From positions 1 through 42,569 of the forward strand of contig JBBKWJ010000189.1 of assembly GCA_037968895.1 (NCBI GenBank): a DNA stretch of 42,569 nt, in the 5' to 3' direction. Each line of letters starts with the position of its first letter. The first letter of the stretch is position 1. This DNA comes from JBBKWJ01 sp037968895 (GTDB lineage: Bacteria; Actinomycetota; Acidimicrobiia; Acidimicrobiales; SZUA-35). The notes under the pieces were generated by a model that saw only the letters and a program-made list of their open reading frames with translations, did not search any database and was not told the DNA's origin. Of this stretch, positions 7,194 to 14,832 are shown in pieces. Position numbers and translations under genes: made by a program.

Positions 7194-7563
7194 GAGCGAG
7201 CGAGGCTCGGCGACGATTCCGTCGTTGTTCGCGATCGGCATCTTTATGATCGTGTTTCTGTTGTTCGTCCAGGTGGCGGTGTGGCAGTACGCGAGGGGTG
7301 CGCTGCGAGCCGCCGCGATGGAAGCGGCACGGGCCGAGGCTCCCTATCTCGCGCCCCCGGGAGCGTGCCAACGCCGGTTTGACTCGACGCGTGACGCTTT
7401 GCTTGGCGGAACGATCGCGCAACAGGTTGGCGCTGCGTCGTGTGTCGTGACGGACGAGTTCGTCACGGTCCGTGTCGAGGCGACTCTTGAAGGATGGTTA
7501 CCGATCTCACCCGATTGGTCGTTCACGGTTGAAGCTGTCGCGGTGCGGGAGCGGGCGTTGTGA
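7183..7563 (+). CDS. TadE-like pseudopilin
   Basis: A 126-residue protein with a short basic leader (RSERG) and a class III-like hydrophobic stretch SATIPSLFAIGIFMIVFLLFVQVAVWQYARGALRAAAMEAARA, followed by an extracytoplasmic domain with two cysteines (PGACQRRF, AASCVVTD) that could pair. TadE-like pseudopilins are thought to prime or cap the Flp pilus. Mature position 5 is proline, not the usual glutamate. No ATG is available at the right place: the TTG at 7183 overlaps the pilin gene by 11 bases, and translation is probably coupled to it. The exact start is therefore the least certain point. Confidence 0.7.
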   Translation: MASRSERGSATIPSLFAIGIFMIVFLLFVQVAVWQYARGALRAAAMEAARAEAPYLAPPGACQRRFDSTRDALLGGTIAQQVGAASCVVTDEFVTVRVEATLEGWLPISPDWSFTVEAVAVRERAL

Positions 7564-7979
7564 CCGATCGACGATTCCTGCATCGACGGCGATCACGTGG
7601 GCAGCGGGGGAGCGCACTCTTCGAGCTTCCGCTTCTTGTCGGTTTGATCATGATCCCATTTGGATTGCTCGTGGTCTCAGTCCCTACGTGGGTTGAGCGG
7701 CAGACCGCGGCGCGTGACGCGGCGGGCGAAGTTGGCCGGGCGATTGTTGTTGGCGGCTCGCCCGAGGCTTCGCTCGCCTCTGTCGAGCGGGGCTATGAAC
7801 TTCCGCCTGGGACGTTGCAGGTGTCGTATGAATCGTCGTTTGAGGGCGGCGACTCGGTGGTGGTTGAAGTCACCGTGGCGATGCCGGCCGTGGAGTTACC
7901 GATTTTCGGTTCGTTTGGCCATCTGACGTGGACGGCTGAGCACACTGAACGGTTCCCTGATTATGGTGCTGAGCAGTGA
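7560..7979 (+). CDS. TadE/TadF-like pseudopilin
   Basis: A 139-residue protein. The basic leader HRRRSRGQRG precedes SALFELPLLVGLIMIPFGLLVVSVPTWVERQTAARDAAGEVGRAIV, with glutamate at mature position 5 as expected for TadE-family prepilins. The C-terminal part is a small beta-rich domain without cysteines. The GTG start overlaps the preceding stop (GTGA), and its own stop overlaps the next gene likewise, so the three minor subunits are translated as a coupled set. Confidence 0.75.
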   Translation: MTDRRFLHRRRSRGQRGSALFELPLLVGLIMIPFGLLVVSVPTWVERQTAARDAAGEVGRAIVVGGSPEASLASVERGYELPPGTLQVSYESSFEGGDSVVVEVTVAMPAVELPIFGSFGHLTWTAEHTERFPDYGAEQ

Positions 7980-8440
7980 CCTGCGATCGCTGTCAGAGAC
8001 GCGTTCAGAGGTGTGGTAGTCGTGTCGGTCAGCGGGGTTCGGTCACGTTCTTTGGCATCGGGCTCGTGGCGCTGATGTTGTTTGCGGGCGGGTTCAGTCT
8101 TGATTTGTGGCGTGTGTACAGCCAGCGGCGGGCGTTGGCCGAGACTGCCGATGCTGCGGCGGCGGCAGGGGCCAACGGGATTGATCTTGTGCGCTTTCGT
8201 TCGGGTGAGGGCGTGTGGCTCGATCCGACTCTGGCGGAGAGTTTGGCATGGCTCAACCTCGCCGAGCAGGTCGACACCGAGGCGTTGACTGGCGCACCGA
8301 TCGTCTTGGCGACCGACGGGCTGGTCACGGTCGAGCTTGAGGGTTCGGTTGAGTTGACGCTGCTCGCGATGTTCGGTGGGGGTGAAGATTTCGTCTTTGG
8401 TGTCCGCGCCGAATCAGGCCCAATCGAGGGGGTCGGCTAG
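7976..8440 (+). CDS. TadG-like N-terminal-domain protein
   Basis: A 154-residue protein with the helicase-independent Tad (TadG N-terminal) signature: QRGSVTFFGIGLVALMLFAGGFSLDLWRVYSQRRALAETADAAAAAGANGID, that is, one membrane helix followed by the Arg/Ala-rich helix. It lacks the long von Willebrand A domain of proteobacterial TadG and is thus a short actinobacterial form. The GTG start is coupled to the preceding gene. Its TAG stop overlaps the TAG of the convergent M20 gene as CTAG (8437-8440), leaving no room for a conventional terminator. Confidence 0.75.
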   Translation: MTCDRCQRRVQRCGSRVGQRGSVTFFGIGLVALMLFAGGFSLDLWRVYSQRRALAETADAAAAAGANGIDLVRFRSGEGVWLDPTLAESLAWLNLAEQVDTEALTGAPIVLATDGLVTVELEGSVELTLLAMFGGGEDFVFGVRAESGPIEGVG

Positions 8441-9684
8441 AGAGACGCGGTTCGCAGTACAGCGCCGAGGAGGACGGAGGCGCCTCTCGCCGCATCGGCC
8501 TCGGTGATGAGTTCGGCCTCGTTGTGCGACAGCCCGCCTTCACAAGGAACGAAAATCATCGACGTCGGCACGTGAAGTGCGGCGTAGCAGGCGTCGTGGC
8601 CCGCACCCGAGATGATCTTCTGGTGGCTGAGCCCGAGCGCTTCGACTGAGCCGGTCACGGCGTCGATGCATGAATCGGCAAATGCGACCGGCGGCGAATC
8701 GTTGTCGACCCTGATGGTGTGGGTGACGCCGAGCTTGTCGGCCTCGGTGGCGACGATCTTGCGCATGCCAGCGTCGAGGGCATCGAGAGCTTCCTGCTCG
8801 GGATGGCGGATGTCGAGCGAGCAGTGCAGTCGCTCCGGCACGGTGTTGGGCGAGATGGGGTCGGAGCCGAACATAGCAAACGTGGCTCGGCCCCATGGGG
8901 CGTAGCCGTCGACCATCTCATAGACCTGGGTGATGATTTGGCCGATGGCCTTTGCTGGGTCTTGGCGGCCTTCCATAGGTGTCGGCCCTGCGTGCACCGG
9001 ATGGCCGCCGAGGTCGATCGTGTACCAACGGAACCCCTGAACGCCGGTGACAACGCCAACTTCGAGTTCATTCGCTTCGAGTATGGGGCCCTGCTCGATG
9101 TGGAGTTCGAAGGCCGCGGCGTATTCGCTTGGTGCGGCCGGTCGGGTGCCGTTCCAACCCTGGCGCTCAAGTTCTTGAGCCACCGTGATGCCATCGACGT
9201 CGGCGAGTGCGAGGGCAGTGTCCAGCTTAAGGTGATTGGCCCAGACGCCTGAGCCCATCATTGAGTATTGGAAACGAGATCCCTCTTCGTTGGTCCACAC
9301 GCACAGTTCGATTGGGCGATGGGTTTCGGTGTTGTGGTCGTTGAGCGTCTCGATCACTTCGAAGCCACCAAGCACGCCGTAGACGCCATCGAAGCGGCCG
9401 CCCGTCGGTTGGGTATCGAGATGTGAGCCAAGCAACACGGGAGCCGCACTCGGGTCGGTGCCTTCGCGGCGGACGAAGAGGTTTCCAATTTCGTCGTATT
9501 CATGGGTGCAGCCCGCGGCTGTCGCCCACGACAGGAAGAGGTCACGGCCAGCCTTGTCCTCGTCGCTCAACGCTTGGCGGTTTGACCCACCAGCAACGCC
9601 AGGCCCGACGTCGGCCATCGCCATAAGACGCGACCACAAACGGGCGCTATCGATTTCGGTTGGAAGTGTCGCTGGGACGCTCAT
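8437..9684 (-). CDS. M20-family N-carbamoyl-amino acid hydrolase (hydantoinase/carbamoylase type)
   Basis: A 415-residue metal-dependent amidase. The dinuclear site is visible: LLGSHLDTQPTGGRFDG (His88, Asp99), TNEEGSRF (Glu133-134), FELHIEQGP and the late GGLSHNEAE. The dimerisation-domain motif GGHPVHAGPTPMEGRQD is also present. This group (TIGR01879-like) includes L-N-carbamoylase, allantoate amidohydrolase and yeast-type beta-ureidopropionase, which cleave a carbamoyl group to release ammonia, CO2 and an amino acid. The ATG at 9684 has GGAG upstream; the open frame extends 40 codons further but without a start signal. It diverges from an operon that encodes a second, unrelated carbamoyl amidase plus dihydropyrimidinase, so the two likely act on different stereoisomers or substrates, or are partly redundant. 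Confidence 0.85.
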   Translation of the reverse strand: MSVPATLPTEIDSARLWSRLMAMADVGPGVAGGSNRQALSDEDKAGRDLFLSWATAAGCTHEYDEIGNLFVRREGTDPSAAPVLLGSHLDTQPTGGRFDGVYGVLGGFEVIETLNDHNTETHRPIELCVWTNEEGSRFQYSMMGSGVWANHLKLDTALALADVDGITVAQELERQGWNGTRPAAPSEYAAAFELHIEQGPILEANELEVGVVTGVQGFRWYTIDLGGHPVHAGPTPMEGRQDPAKAIGQIITQVYEMVDGYAPWGRATFAMFGSDPISPNTVPERLHCSLDIRHPEQEALDALDAGMRKIVATEADKLGVTHTIRVDNDSPPVAFADSCIDAVTGSVEALGLSHQKIISGAGHDACYAALHVPTSMIFVPCEGGLSHNEAELITEADAARGASVLLGAVLRTASL

Positions 9685-9751
9685 CGTGATAACTCCGTGT
9701 TGAAGGCTGGCTGATAGAGCGAGAGTAGGCGCGCTTCTGCCTCGGTTCGAG

Positions 9752-9784
9752 CAAGAATCTTTGTTTACAACAAAGGGCTTCTTG
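9752..9784. promoter_or_regulatory. Perfect palindrome operator candidate (CTTTGTT-TAC-AACAAAG)
   Basis: CTTTGTT (9759-9765) and AACAAAG (9769-9775) are perfect inverted arms around TAC. A second pair, CAAGAA (9752-9757) and TTCTTG (9779-9784), flanks them almost symmetrically. It lies in the 175-base divergent region between the M20 carbamoylase and the nitrilase operon, and is AT-rich in otherwise GC-rich DNA. It is probably the binding site of a GntR-, PucR- or LacI-type regulator encoded elsewhere; the family cannot be named from the site. Confidence 0.6.
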
Positions 9785-9811
9785 ATTCGCGTCGACGCGA
9801 ACAATTAGGGT
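9782..9811 (+). promoter_or_regulatory. Promoter of the pyrimidine/hydantoin operon with central palindrome
   Basis: TTGATT (9782-9787) and TAGGGT (9806-9811), 18 bases apart, make a plausible -35/-10 pair. The spacer is nearly filled by a perfect 16-base palindrome TTCGCG-TCGA-CGCGAA (9786-9801). A repressor on this site would exclude RNA polymerase. The site is distinct from the AT-rich palindrome just upstream, so two regulators may converge here. Confidence 0.55.
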
Positions 9812-9859
9812 CAGGTCCCAGTGGTCCTATCGAGGGCTGTTGGTTTGGGGAGGAATGAG

Positions 9860-10702
9860 ATGTCCAACGTGGTGAAAGCGGCGATTCTTCAAACGGCCTG
9901 GACCGGCGACAAAGAGTCAATGATCCAGCTTCACGAGCAGAAGCTTGCGGAGGCAGCAGCCAAAGGAACGCAGGTCATGTGTTTCCAGGAGCTGTTCTAT
10001 GGCCCGTATTTCTGCCAAGTGCAGGAAGCGGAGTACTACAGCTACGCCGAGGCTATTCCTGATGGACCGACCACGAAGCGTTTCCAAGAGCTCGCAGCTA
10101 AATACCAGATGGTGCTTGTGCTCCCGATGTACGAAGAGGAGCAGGCTGGTCTTCTCTACAACACCGCTGCGGTCATCGATGCCGATGGCACCTACCTCGG
10201 TAAGTACCGCAAGATCCACATCCCGCAGGTCAAGGGCTTCTGGGAGAAGTTCTACTTCCGCCCTGGAAACCTCGGCTACCCCGTGTTCGAGACCGCAGTT
10301 GGCAAGGTGGCTGTCAACATTTGCTACGACCGCCACTTCCCCGAAGGCTGGCGCGAGCTTGGCCTCAACGGAGCCGAGATTGTCTTCAACCCATCGGCCA
10401 CCAGCCGGGGTCTCTCCGCCTACCTCTGGCAGCTTGAGCAAACGGCAGCAGCAGCGGCCAACATGTACTTCGTGGCCGCTATCAATCGGGTCGGAGTCGA
10501 GCCGCTTGGCGAGAACGATTTCTACGGCACCAGCTACTTCGCAAATCCCCGCGGCCAGTTCGTTGACGGCACCGCATCTGATAAGGACGAAGAGCTTCTG
10601 ATTCGGGATCTAGACCTCGACCAGATCGCCGAGACGAGAGCCCAGTGGGCGTTCTACCGAGATCGTCGCCCCGACATGTACACCAAGATTGCCCAAGCCT
10701 AA
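9860..10702 (+). CDS. Nitrilase-superfamily N-carbamoyl amidase (beta-ureidopropionase-like)
   Basis: A 280-residue carbon-nitrogen hydrolase with the catalytic triad Glu44 (FQELFYGPYF), Lys118 (KYRKIHIP) and Cys155 (VNICYDRHFPEGWRELG). The GPYF, FWEKFYFRPGN and CYDRHFPEGWR signatures match beta-ureidopropionase and N-carbamoylputrescine amidase. With dihydropyrimidinase as the next gene, hydrolysis of N-carbamoyl-beta-alanine (or a methylated homologue) to beta-alanine, CO2 and ammonia is the best assignment; an N-carbamoyl-D-amino acid substrate is the alternative. The ATG at 9860 is chosen over the upstream GTG at 9821 because GGGGAGG (9847-9853) precedes it and homology starts here. It is the first gene of a seven-gene operon. 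Confidence 0.88.
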   Translation: MSNVVKAAILQTAWTGDKESMIQLHEQKLAEAAAKGTQVMCFQELFYGPYFCQVQEAEYYSYAEAIPDGPTTKRFQELAAKYQMVLVLPMYEEEQAGLLYNTAAVIDADGTYLGKYRKIHIPQVKGFWEKFYFRPGNLGYPVFETAVGKVAVNICYDRHFPEGWRELGLNGAEIVFNPSATSRGLSAYLWQLEQTAAAAANMYFVAAINRVGVEPLGENDFYGTSYFANPRGQFVDGTASDKDEELLIRDLDLDQIAETRAQWAFYRDRRPDMYTKIAQA

Positions 10703-10719
10703 AGACACGAGGTCAGACG

Positions 10720-12132
10720 ATGACAATGTTCATTAAGGGTGGCACGGTTATTAGCTCGACTGGGGCCGACAAGGCCGACGTTCTGGTTGATGGCGAGAAA
10801 ATCATCGCAGTCATGTTGCCTGGCTCAGACCCGGCGCTGAGTGCAGAGAGCGGGGCCGAGCGGGTCATCGACGCCACCGACAAGTACGTGATTCCTGGTG
10901 GCATCGACGCGCATACCCACATGGAGCTGCCGTTTGGTGGCACTGCCGCGTCCGACACATTTGAGACGGGCACGAGAGCGGCCGCCTGGGGCGGTACGAC
11001 CACGATTGTCGACTTCCCCGTCCAAAGCTTCGGCCAAACTGTCCGCGACGGTCTCGATGCATGGAAGAAGAAGGCCGAAGGCAACTGCGCCATCGACTAT
11101 GCGTTCCACATGATCATCGGCGACGTCAACGACGCATCCCTTAAAGAGATGGACAAGCTGGTCGACGAGGGCATCACTAGCTTCAAACTCTTCATGGCAT
11201 ACCCGGGCGTGTTCCTCAGTGACGACGCTCAGATTCTCCGGGCCATGCAACAGGCTGCCGGCAACGGCGCCCTGATCATGATGCACGCTGAGAACGGCAT
11301 CGCCATCGACCTTCTTGCTCAGCAGGCGATCGATCGGGGCGAGACCGACCCGTACTACCACGGCATTGTTCGGCGTGAAGAGTTTGAGAGCGAGGCCACG
11401 CACCGAGCCATCAAGCTGGCCAAAGTCGGCGCCGCGCCGCTCTACATCGTTCACCTCTCTGCCTCCGAGGCGCTTGAGGAAGTCACCCGGGCTAGAGACA
11501 ATGGCGCAAACGTGTTTGCCGAAACATGCCCTCAATACCTCTACCTCAGCCTCGAAGACCATCTCGGTCGTCCTGGATTCGAAGGGGCAGGTTTCGTCTG
11601 CTCAACCCCGCTGCGAAGCAAGCACGAGCACCACTCGCGTGATCTCTGGAAGGGGCTCCGCACCAACGACCTGAGCGTCGTCTCCACCGACCATTGCCCA
11701 TTCTGCATGAAGGACCAGAAAGAGCTTGGTATCGGCGACTTCCGTGCTATTCCAAACGGCATTGGAGGTGTCGAGCACCGCATGGACTTAATCTACCAAG
11801 GCGTCGTGATGGGCGAATTGACGCTGCCGCGCTGGGTTGAGCTCTGCTCCACAACCCCAGCCCGCATGTTCGGCATGTACCCCCAGAAGGGGTCGATCCA
11901 GCCGGGGGCCGATGCCGACATCGTGCTCTACGATCCAAACGCCAGTTGGACCATAAGCGTCGACAACCACCACATGAACATGGACTACTCCGCGTATGAG
12001 GGGTTTGAGGTCAGTGGCAAGGTCGACACCGTGATCTCGCGTGGTCAGGTAGTGATTGAGAACAACGCGTACCACGGCAAAAAGGGTGACGGAAAGTTCA
12101 TCAAACGTGGCCTGTCGCAATACTTGATCTAG
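10720..12132 (+). CDS. hydA: Dihydropyrimidinase / D-hydantoinase
   Basis: A 470-residue amidohydrolase-superfamily enzyme that opens cyclic ureides (dihydrouracil, dihydrothymine, hydantoins) to N-carbamoyl amino acids. Metal ligands are in place: His65 and His67 (GGIDAHTHMELPFGG), the carboxylated Lys156 (GITSFKLFMAYPG), His189 (MMHAENG), His245 (YIVHLSASEA) and Asp324 (VSTDHCPF). Length is normal. The ATG at 10720 (MTMFIKGG) has GAGGT upstream and follows the amidase stop by 17 bases; the ATG at 10726 is an alternative. Its product is the substrate of the amidase encoded just upstream, so the two enzymes form consecutive steps. Confidence 0.92.
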   Translation: MTMFIKGGTVISSTGADKADVLVDGEKIIAVMLPGSDPALSAESGAERVIDATDKYVIPGGIDAHTHMELPFGGTAASDTFETGTRAAAWGGTTTIVDFPVQSFGQTVRDGLDAWKKKAEGNCAIDYAFHMIIGDVNDASLKEMDKLVDEGITSFKLFMAYPGVFLSDDAQILRAMQQAAGNGALIMMHAENGIAIDLLAQQAIDRGETDPYYHGIVRREEFESEATHRAIKLAKVGAAPLYIVHLSASEALEEVTRARDNGANVFAETCPQYLYLSLEDHLGRPGFEGAGFVCSTPLRSKHEHHSRDLWKGLRTNDLSVVSTDHCPFCMKDQKELGIGDFRAIPNGIGGVEHRMDLIYQGVVMGELTLPRWVELCSTTPARMFGMYPQKGSIQPGADADIVLYDPNASWTISVDNHHMNMDYSAYEGFEVSGKVDTVISRGQVVIENNAYHGKKGDGKFIKRGLSQYLI

Positions 12133-12176
12133 TTTTCATCCAGATCCGCATCAGAGCGGTCGAACCAGAGGAGTCC

Positions 12177-13178
12177 ATGATGGAGTTTGGTGTCGTTCTG
12201 CAAACCGACCCGCCGGCGTCTCGAGTAGTCGAGTTGTCGCGCCAAGCCGAAACGCTTGGTTTCAGCCACGCCTGGACCTTCGATAGCCACATCTTGTGGC
12301 AAGAACCGTACGTGATCCATTCCCAGATCCTCGCGGCCACTAACCGCATGATCGTCGGACCGATGGTCACAAACCCCGGCACCCGCAACTGGACCGTGAC
12401 CGCTTCAACCTTCGCGACGCTGAACGACATGTTCGGCAACCGGACTGCCTGCGCAATAGGCCGGGGTGATTCAGCGATGCGAGTGCTCGGCCACAAGCCA
12501 GCCAAGCTTTCGACACTATCCGAGGCAATGAAAGTGATCAAAGGTCTCGCCGAGGGTGAGGAAGTTACCTACAACGGAACCAAGCAAACGCTCCCGTGGG
12601 TAAGGGATGGCAAGCTGCCGATGTACATGGCTGCCTATGGCCCCCGCGCCCTGCACCTTTGTGGCAGTGAGACTGACGGTTTCATCCTCCAGTTGGCAGA
12701 CCCACAAATCGCGGAGTGGACTATCGCCGCAGTTCGTCGGGCCGCGGAAGAGGCTGGGCGCGATCCTGACTCGCTCCACATCTGCGTTGCGGCCCCCGCC
12801 TATGTAGGCGAAAACATTGAGCATCAGCGGGAACAGGTTCGCTGGTTTGGTGGCATGGTGGGCAACCACGTTGCCGACCTGGTCGAGCGCTACGGCGACC
12901 AAAGCGACATGGTGCCTCAGGCCCTCACCGATTACATCAAGGAACGCAAGGGCTACGACTACTCTGGTCACGGCAAATCGGGCCACGATCACACCGACTT
13001 TGTGCCAGACGAGATCATCGATCGGTTCTGCATTCTCGGCACCGAAGCTCAGCACGTGGTGCGACTACAAGAACTTAAGGACCTCGGTGTTGATCAGTTC
13101 GCGATCTACCTGATGCACGATCAGAAGGACGAGACGCTCAACGCCTACGGTCAGCGCATCATCCCCCAACTCAGATGA
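12177..13178 (+). CDS. LLM-class (F420-type) oxidoreductase
   Basis: A 333-residue TIM-barrel flavin-domain protein of the bacterial-luciferase-like family. It resembles the F420-dependent branch related to methylenetetrahydromethanopterin reductase: MEFGVVLQTDPPASRVVELSRQAETLGFSHAWTFDSH, GPMVTNPGTRNWTVTASTFATLNDMFGNRTACAIGRGDSAMRVLG, and the C-terminal FCILGTEAQHVVRLQELKDLGVDQF. From memory it matches the TIGR03842 group (CPS_4043 family), often beside dihydropyrimidinase. A natural hypothesis is that it makes or consumes the dihydropyrimidine ring upstream of HydA, replacing dihydropyrimidine dehydrogenase (not in the window). RutA, the pyrimidine monooxygenase, is a distant relative. The ATG pair at 12177/12180 follows GAGGAG. 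Its stop overlaps the permease ATG. Confidence 0.82.
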   Translation: MMEFGVVLQTDPPASRVVELSRQAETLGFSHAWTFDSHILWQEPYVIHSQILAATNRMIVGPMVTNPGTRNWTVTASTFATLNDMFGNRTACAIGRGDSAMRVLGHKPAKLSTLSEAMKVIKGLAEGEEVTYNGTKQTLPWVRDGKLPMYMAAYGPRALHLCGSETDGFILQLADPQIAEWTIAAVRRAAEEAGRDPDSLHICVAAPAYVGENIEHQREQVRWFGGMVGNHVADLVERYGDQSDMVPQALTDYIKERKGYDYSGHGKSGHDHTDFVPDEIIDRFCILGTEAQHVVRLQELKDLGVDQFAIYLMHDQKDETLNAYGQRIIPQLR

Positions 13179-14056
13179 CAGTTGCTGCTGATCGACGAGA
13201 GACCTTCAAACAAAGTGCCCAGAAGCTGGGGGTTCTCGTAGTGACAATCGCCGCGTTTGTGGCTTTTTGGGAGGGGTACAAGGCGGTCGGTACATGGTCT
13301 GATGGCAACTGGCCAGGGACATCAACGGGTTTGCCGGTTCGTCCCGACAATCTGACGATGCCGCACATTAAGGACATCGTCGCCGCGCTCTTTGACCCCG
13401 TTCGTCGCGGCGCCGACCAGTCACTTGCCGTCTTCTTGCTGCTCGCCGCCTGGTTCACTTTGAAAGAGGCTGCGTTGGGCTTCGTCATCGGCTCGGTGTT
13501 CGGTTTGCTCCTGGCGGTCGTGATGTTGCGGTCTCGTTGGCTCGACCGCGGCCTCGTGCCTTGGATCAACGTGAGCCAGACGATCCCGCTTATTGCGTTG
13601 GCCCCCTTGGTTGTCACCTGGGGCCGAAATACGGTCTTGTCTGACACCCAAGCGGTTTCGCTGATCGCGGCCTATCTCACCTTCTTCCCGGTTGCGATCA
13701 ACGGGCTCGCCGGCTTGAAATCGCCTTCTGAGGAGTCGCTTGAACTCATGCGCTCATACGCCGCCCCGTGGCATAAAACGTTGCTGCTACTGCGGTTCCC
13801 GGCGGCCCGCCCCTACCTATTTCCTGCCTTCCGTCTCGCCGCCACGCTCAGCGTCGTTGGCGCAATTGTTGGCGAGATCTCCTCTGGAGTTAAGGGTGGC
13901 CTTGGCCGTGTGATTCTTGACTTCGCAGGCCGCTACAGCACCGGCCCACCACTGCTCTACGCCGCAATTCTCGCCGCCGCGTTGCTTGGCCTCTTTGTCT
14001 TCGGCCTCATCATCGCAGCCGAACGAATCCTCACCCGAGGACAGGAGCACGCATGA
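13175..14056 (+). CDS. ABC transporter permease (NMT1/SsuC type), first subunit
   Basis: A 293-residue BPD_transp_1 permease with about six membrane helices. The ATPase-contact loop is recognisable as GLAGLKSPSEESLELMRSYAAPWHKTLLLLRFP. The N-terminal half carries an extra periplasmic loop (AVGTWSDGNWPGTSTGLPVRPDN) between helices 1 and 2. It belongs to the taurine/nitrate/HMP-pyrimidine import family. It is coupled to the oxidoreductase before it and to the ATPase gene after it by ATGA overlaps. With the second permease at 14829 it should form a heterodimeric channel. Confidence 0.88.
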   Translation: MTVAADRRETFKQSAQKLGVLVVTIAAFVAFWEGYKAVGTWSDGNWPGTSTGLPVRPDNLTMPHIKDIVAALFDPVRRGADQSLAVFLLLAAWFTLKEAALGFVIGSVFGLLLAVVMLRSRWLDRGLVPWINVSQTIPLIALAPLVVTWGRNTVLSDTQAVSLIAAYLTFFPVAINGLAGLKSPSEESLELMRSYAAPWHKTLLLLRFPAARPYLFPAFRLAATLSVVGAIVGEISSGVKGGLGRVILDFAGRYSTGPPLLYAAILAAALLGLFVFGLIIAAERILTRGQEHA

Positions 14057-14832
14057 CCAGCGATGCCGTATCGGTCAACGCCGTTTCGAAGGTGTTCAAC
14101 GACGGTTCGCCCGAGGCTGTACGTGCGCTCGAGGGCATCGACCTGACCGTGAAACCGGGCGAGTTCGTTTCGCTCATTGGGCCGTCAGGCTGTGGTAAAT
14201 CGACCCTGCTACGGCTCATCGCCGATCTGCTGCCAGCAACGGCCGGGACGATCGAAGTCTTCGGCAAGCCAGCAAGCCAGGCGAGAGTCGATCAGGACTA
14301 CGGGATGGCGTTCCAGAGTGCCGGTCTGTTTGAGTGGCGCAAAGTCGCGGCCAATATTGAGCTTCCACTCGAACTGATGGGATGGTCGAAATCCGATCGC
14401 CACGCTCGGTCGAAGGAAATGCTTGAGCTAGTCAAACTCCCCGACTTCGGTGACCACTACCCATGGCAACTCTCCGGGGGCATGCAGCAACGCATCGCCA
14501 TTGCTCGAGCCCTCGCCTTCAAGCCGGAGCTTCTGCTCATGGACGAACCATTTGGTGCTCTGGACGAGATGACTCGCGAACACATGCAGAACGAATTGCT
14601 TGGCATCACGGCCGAACTCGGCACAACGGTGGTGTTCGTCACCCACTCCATCTCGGAGGCTGCGTTTCTGTCTGATCGAGTGATCGTGCTGTCGCCGCGA
14701 CCAGGGACCATTCATTCGATCGTCGATGTGCCAATGGGAGATCGAAACGACGACACCAGAGAAGAGCCAGAGTTCTTTGCGAAGGCAACTGAGATCCGTG
14801 AGGCGCTGAGAGCGGTCGAGGCTCCAGCGTGA
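14053..14832 (+). CDS. ABC transporter ATP-binding protein
   Basis: A 259-residue NBD with all motifs intact: Walker A GPSGCGKST, Q-loop MAFQSAGLFEW, signature LSGGMQQRIAIARAL, Walker B LLLMDEPFGALDE and switch His in VFVTHSISEA. It belongs to the SsuB/TauB/ThiZ-like group that partners NMT1-type permeases. It energises uptake by the two flanking permeases. Both ends overlap neighbouring genes by four bases (ATGA and GTGA). Confidence 0.95.
   Translation: MTSDAVSVNAVSKVFNDGSPEAVRALEGIDLTVKPGEFVSLIGPSGCGKSTLLRLIADLLPATAGTIEVFGKPASQARVDQDYGMAFQSAGLFEWRKVAANIELPLELMGWSKSDRHARSKEMLELVKLPDFGDHYPWQLSGGMQQRIAIARALAFKPELLLMDEPFGALDEMTREHMQNELLGITAELGTTVVFVTHSISEAAFLSDRVIVLSPRPGTIHSIVDVPMGDRNDDTREEPEFFAKATEIREALRAVEAPA

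Noticed and set aside
8655..9252. Long frames on both strands inside the M20 gene
   Set aside because: They mirror the codon structure of the M20 enzyme, whose metal ligands are all in place, so they are shadows.
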